Source: Gamarada debralockiae (taxonomy: Eukaryota; Ascomycota; Leotiomycetes; Helotiales; Hyphodiscaceae). Taken from it: a DNA stretch of 18,983 nucleotides. The notes under the pieces are model-generated. The model was given only the letters and a program-made list of their open reading frames with translations, had not been told where the DNA came from and did not search any database. This document shows, in pieces, positions 18,401 to 18,983 of this stretch (position 1 is its first letter; each line of letters begins with the position of its first letter). The position numbers were made by a program, and so were the translations under genes. Where the stretch lies: the NCBI GenBank assembly GCA_002803225.1, contig NXFV01001872.1:1-18983 (forward strand). Direction: 5' to 3'.

Positions 18401-18983
18401 CAGGCAAGGTCAATGTTAATACAAAGGATAATCGTGGCTGGACGCCTCTGTTGTGGGCTACTGAGAAGGGGTATGAGGCTGTCGTCAAGCTACTGCTTGA
18501 TACAGGCAAGGTTGATGCTAATGCAAAGGATGGCAGTGGTTGGACACCGCTATGGTACGCTATCCGGAACGAGCACGAGGCCCTTATCAAGCTACTGCTT
18601 AATACAGGCAAGGTCGATGCTAATATAAAGATTGATAATGGTCGGACACCACTGTTTTACGCTACTGAGAAGGGATACGGGGCTGTCGTCAAACTGCTGC
18701 TCGCGATAGACAAGGTAAACGTCGAGTCGCGAGATAATAACAGTCAGACACCACTATTATTGGCTAGCCAAAATGGGCACGAGAACGTTGTCAAGCTGCT
18801 GCTCGATACAGGCAAGGTCGATGCTAATGTAAAAGATAATGGTGGTTTGACACCGCTATGGTACGCTGCCCGGAACAGGCACAAAGCTATCGTTAAGCTG
18901 CTGCTTGATACAGGCAAGGTCGATGCCAATGTAAAAGATGATAGTGGTTTGACACCACTATGGTACGCTGCCCGGAACAGGCA
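15463..18983 (+). CDS. NACHT-ankyrin STAND receptor (fungal NLR), 3' end beyond window
   Basis: Join exon 1 (15463-15810, 116 codons) to exon 2 (15862 onward, open to the edge), giving at least 1,156 residues without a stop. N-terminus: a helical segment at about residues 70-215 ('FGPRMTNFLYGVQQFAAIGD' ... 'NFSSCLEKLSSLLM') matches the DUF7708-type domain found before NACHT in fungi. NACHT: Walker A GKLGSGKS at 300-307, Walker B FILDGLDEC at 396-404, and the conserved 'GMFLWVALQI' from 499. A winged-helix-like segment at about 550-625 contains 'RPLQVEELREAL' and 'LVHHSVKQYLL'. From about 753 come ankyrin repeats of 34 residues, twelve visible. Such proteins are ATP-dependent switches: ligand sensing by the repeats triggers oligomerisation and N-terminal signalling in heterokaryon incompatibility or immunity. 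That role is family knowledge, not shown here. The start is chosen by domain completeness and the phase-0 intron. No damage is visible. Confidence 0.9.
15811..15861 (+). other. Spliceosomal intron of the NLR gene (51 nt)
   Basis: Donor GTCAGT at 15811, branch-like 'ttactaata' near 15844-15852, acceptor TTTTTAG ending at 15861. Phase 0. If retained, the reading frame ends at the acceptor's own TAG (15859-15861). Removing it joins 'WSLVRLSLL' to 'SIVNFSSCLEKL', restoring the N-terminal domain. Confidence 0.88.
17827..18983 (+). repeat. Tandem ankyrin-coding array, exact 102-bp period
   Basis: Equivalent codons (XTPL start) fall at 17827, 17929, 18031, 18133, 18235, 18337, 18439, 18541, 18643, 18745, 18847 and 18949, every 102 bp, twelve units, the last cut by the edge. 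Typical ankyrin repeats are 33 residues; these are 34. Units are very similar in DNA as well as protein. Higher-order pattern: units 9, 10 and 11 resemble units 1, 2 and 3 (shift 816 bp), for example 'VNIESKDNN' in unit 1 and 'VNVESRDNN' in unit 9. Units 4 to 9 alternate between 'WYAV/I' and 'WATE/YATE' types. Confidence 0.93.

Noticed and set aside
17826..18611. Long minus-strand frames (17826-18215, 18234-18611) with repeated Ser-rich sequence
   Set aside because: They are antisense shadows of the 102-bp ankyrin array. The plus-strand frame is continuous with the NACHT protein and has the domain motifs.
18122..18628. Plus-strand frames at 18122-18340 and 18413-18628
   Set aside because: Out-of-frame readings of the same array, repeating because the DNA repeats; no start context or domain.
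17827..18983. Tandem array considered as a CRISPR or satellite array
   Set aside because: Units are coding, frame-preserving 102-bp ankyrin repeats with no spacer structure.

Overview
The window looks like an accessory, transposon-rich region of a filamentous ascomycete (Pezizomycotina) genome. Four things point there: a short 51-nt intron with GTCAGT donor, TACTAAT-like branch point and TAG acceptor; a pogo/Fot1-type DNA transposon mutated throughout by C-to-T and G-to-A changes on both strands, the signature of repeat-induced point mutation (RIP); gene families typical of these fungi (NACHT-ankyrin receptors, kinesin-light-chain-type TPR proteins, F-box proteins, Sel1/ankyrin proteins, Myb/SANT proteins); and LTR-like remnants. 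No rRNA, tRNA, CRISPR array or bacterial-type operon was seen.

Layout. 1-1420: a direct repeat (22-196 and 971-1132) flanking a 494-bp inverted fragment of the transposon. 1424-3850: the full-length RIP-mutated transposon with 95-bp terminal inverted repeats and a TA target duplication; the three codons expected to encode its catalytic aspartates now all read AAT. 3923-4995 (-): a decayed TPR gene. 5479-6974 (+): an F-box gene that is open except for one TAG, behind a striking promoter with three TGA(G/C)TCA sites, a TATA box and two tiny upstream ORFs. 7284-8097 (+): a frameshifted kinase-like gene. 8250-9960 (-): a frameshifted Sel1/ankyrin gene whose 5' end is lost at an LTR-like segment. 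9961-10915: LTR-like debris, including a probable 251-bp solo LTR. 11468-12460 (+): a broken ten-unit ankyrin array. 12998-14248 (-): a Myb/SANT gene with four in-frame stops. 14250-15200: nothing recognised.

The one gene that looks functional is at the right end. From 15463 to the window edge a spliced, uninterrupted frame of at least 1,156 codons encodes a NACHT-type STAND receptor (fungal NLR): an N-terminal DUF7708-like domain, a NACHT NTPase with intact Walker A and B motifs, a winged-helix segment, then twelve visible 34-residue ankyrin repeats on an exact 102-bp period. It continues past the window, so no terminated ORF is visible for it. It stands beside a graveyard of broken genes from families often linked to fungal self/non-self recognition, and some of the decay (TAG codons explicable by CpA-to-TpA change) resembles RIP acting outside the transposon. 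The best candidate for an interesting system is this NLR and its homogenised, probably rapidly evolving ankyrin array, with the nearby broken ankyrin array sharing closely related repeat units. Protein-family calls come from reading translated motifs by eye; no database search was run.
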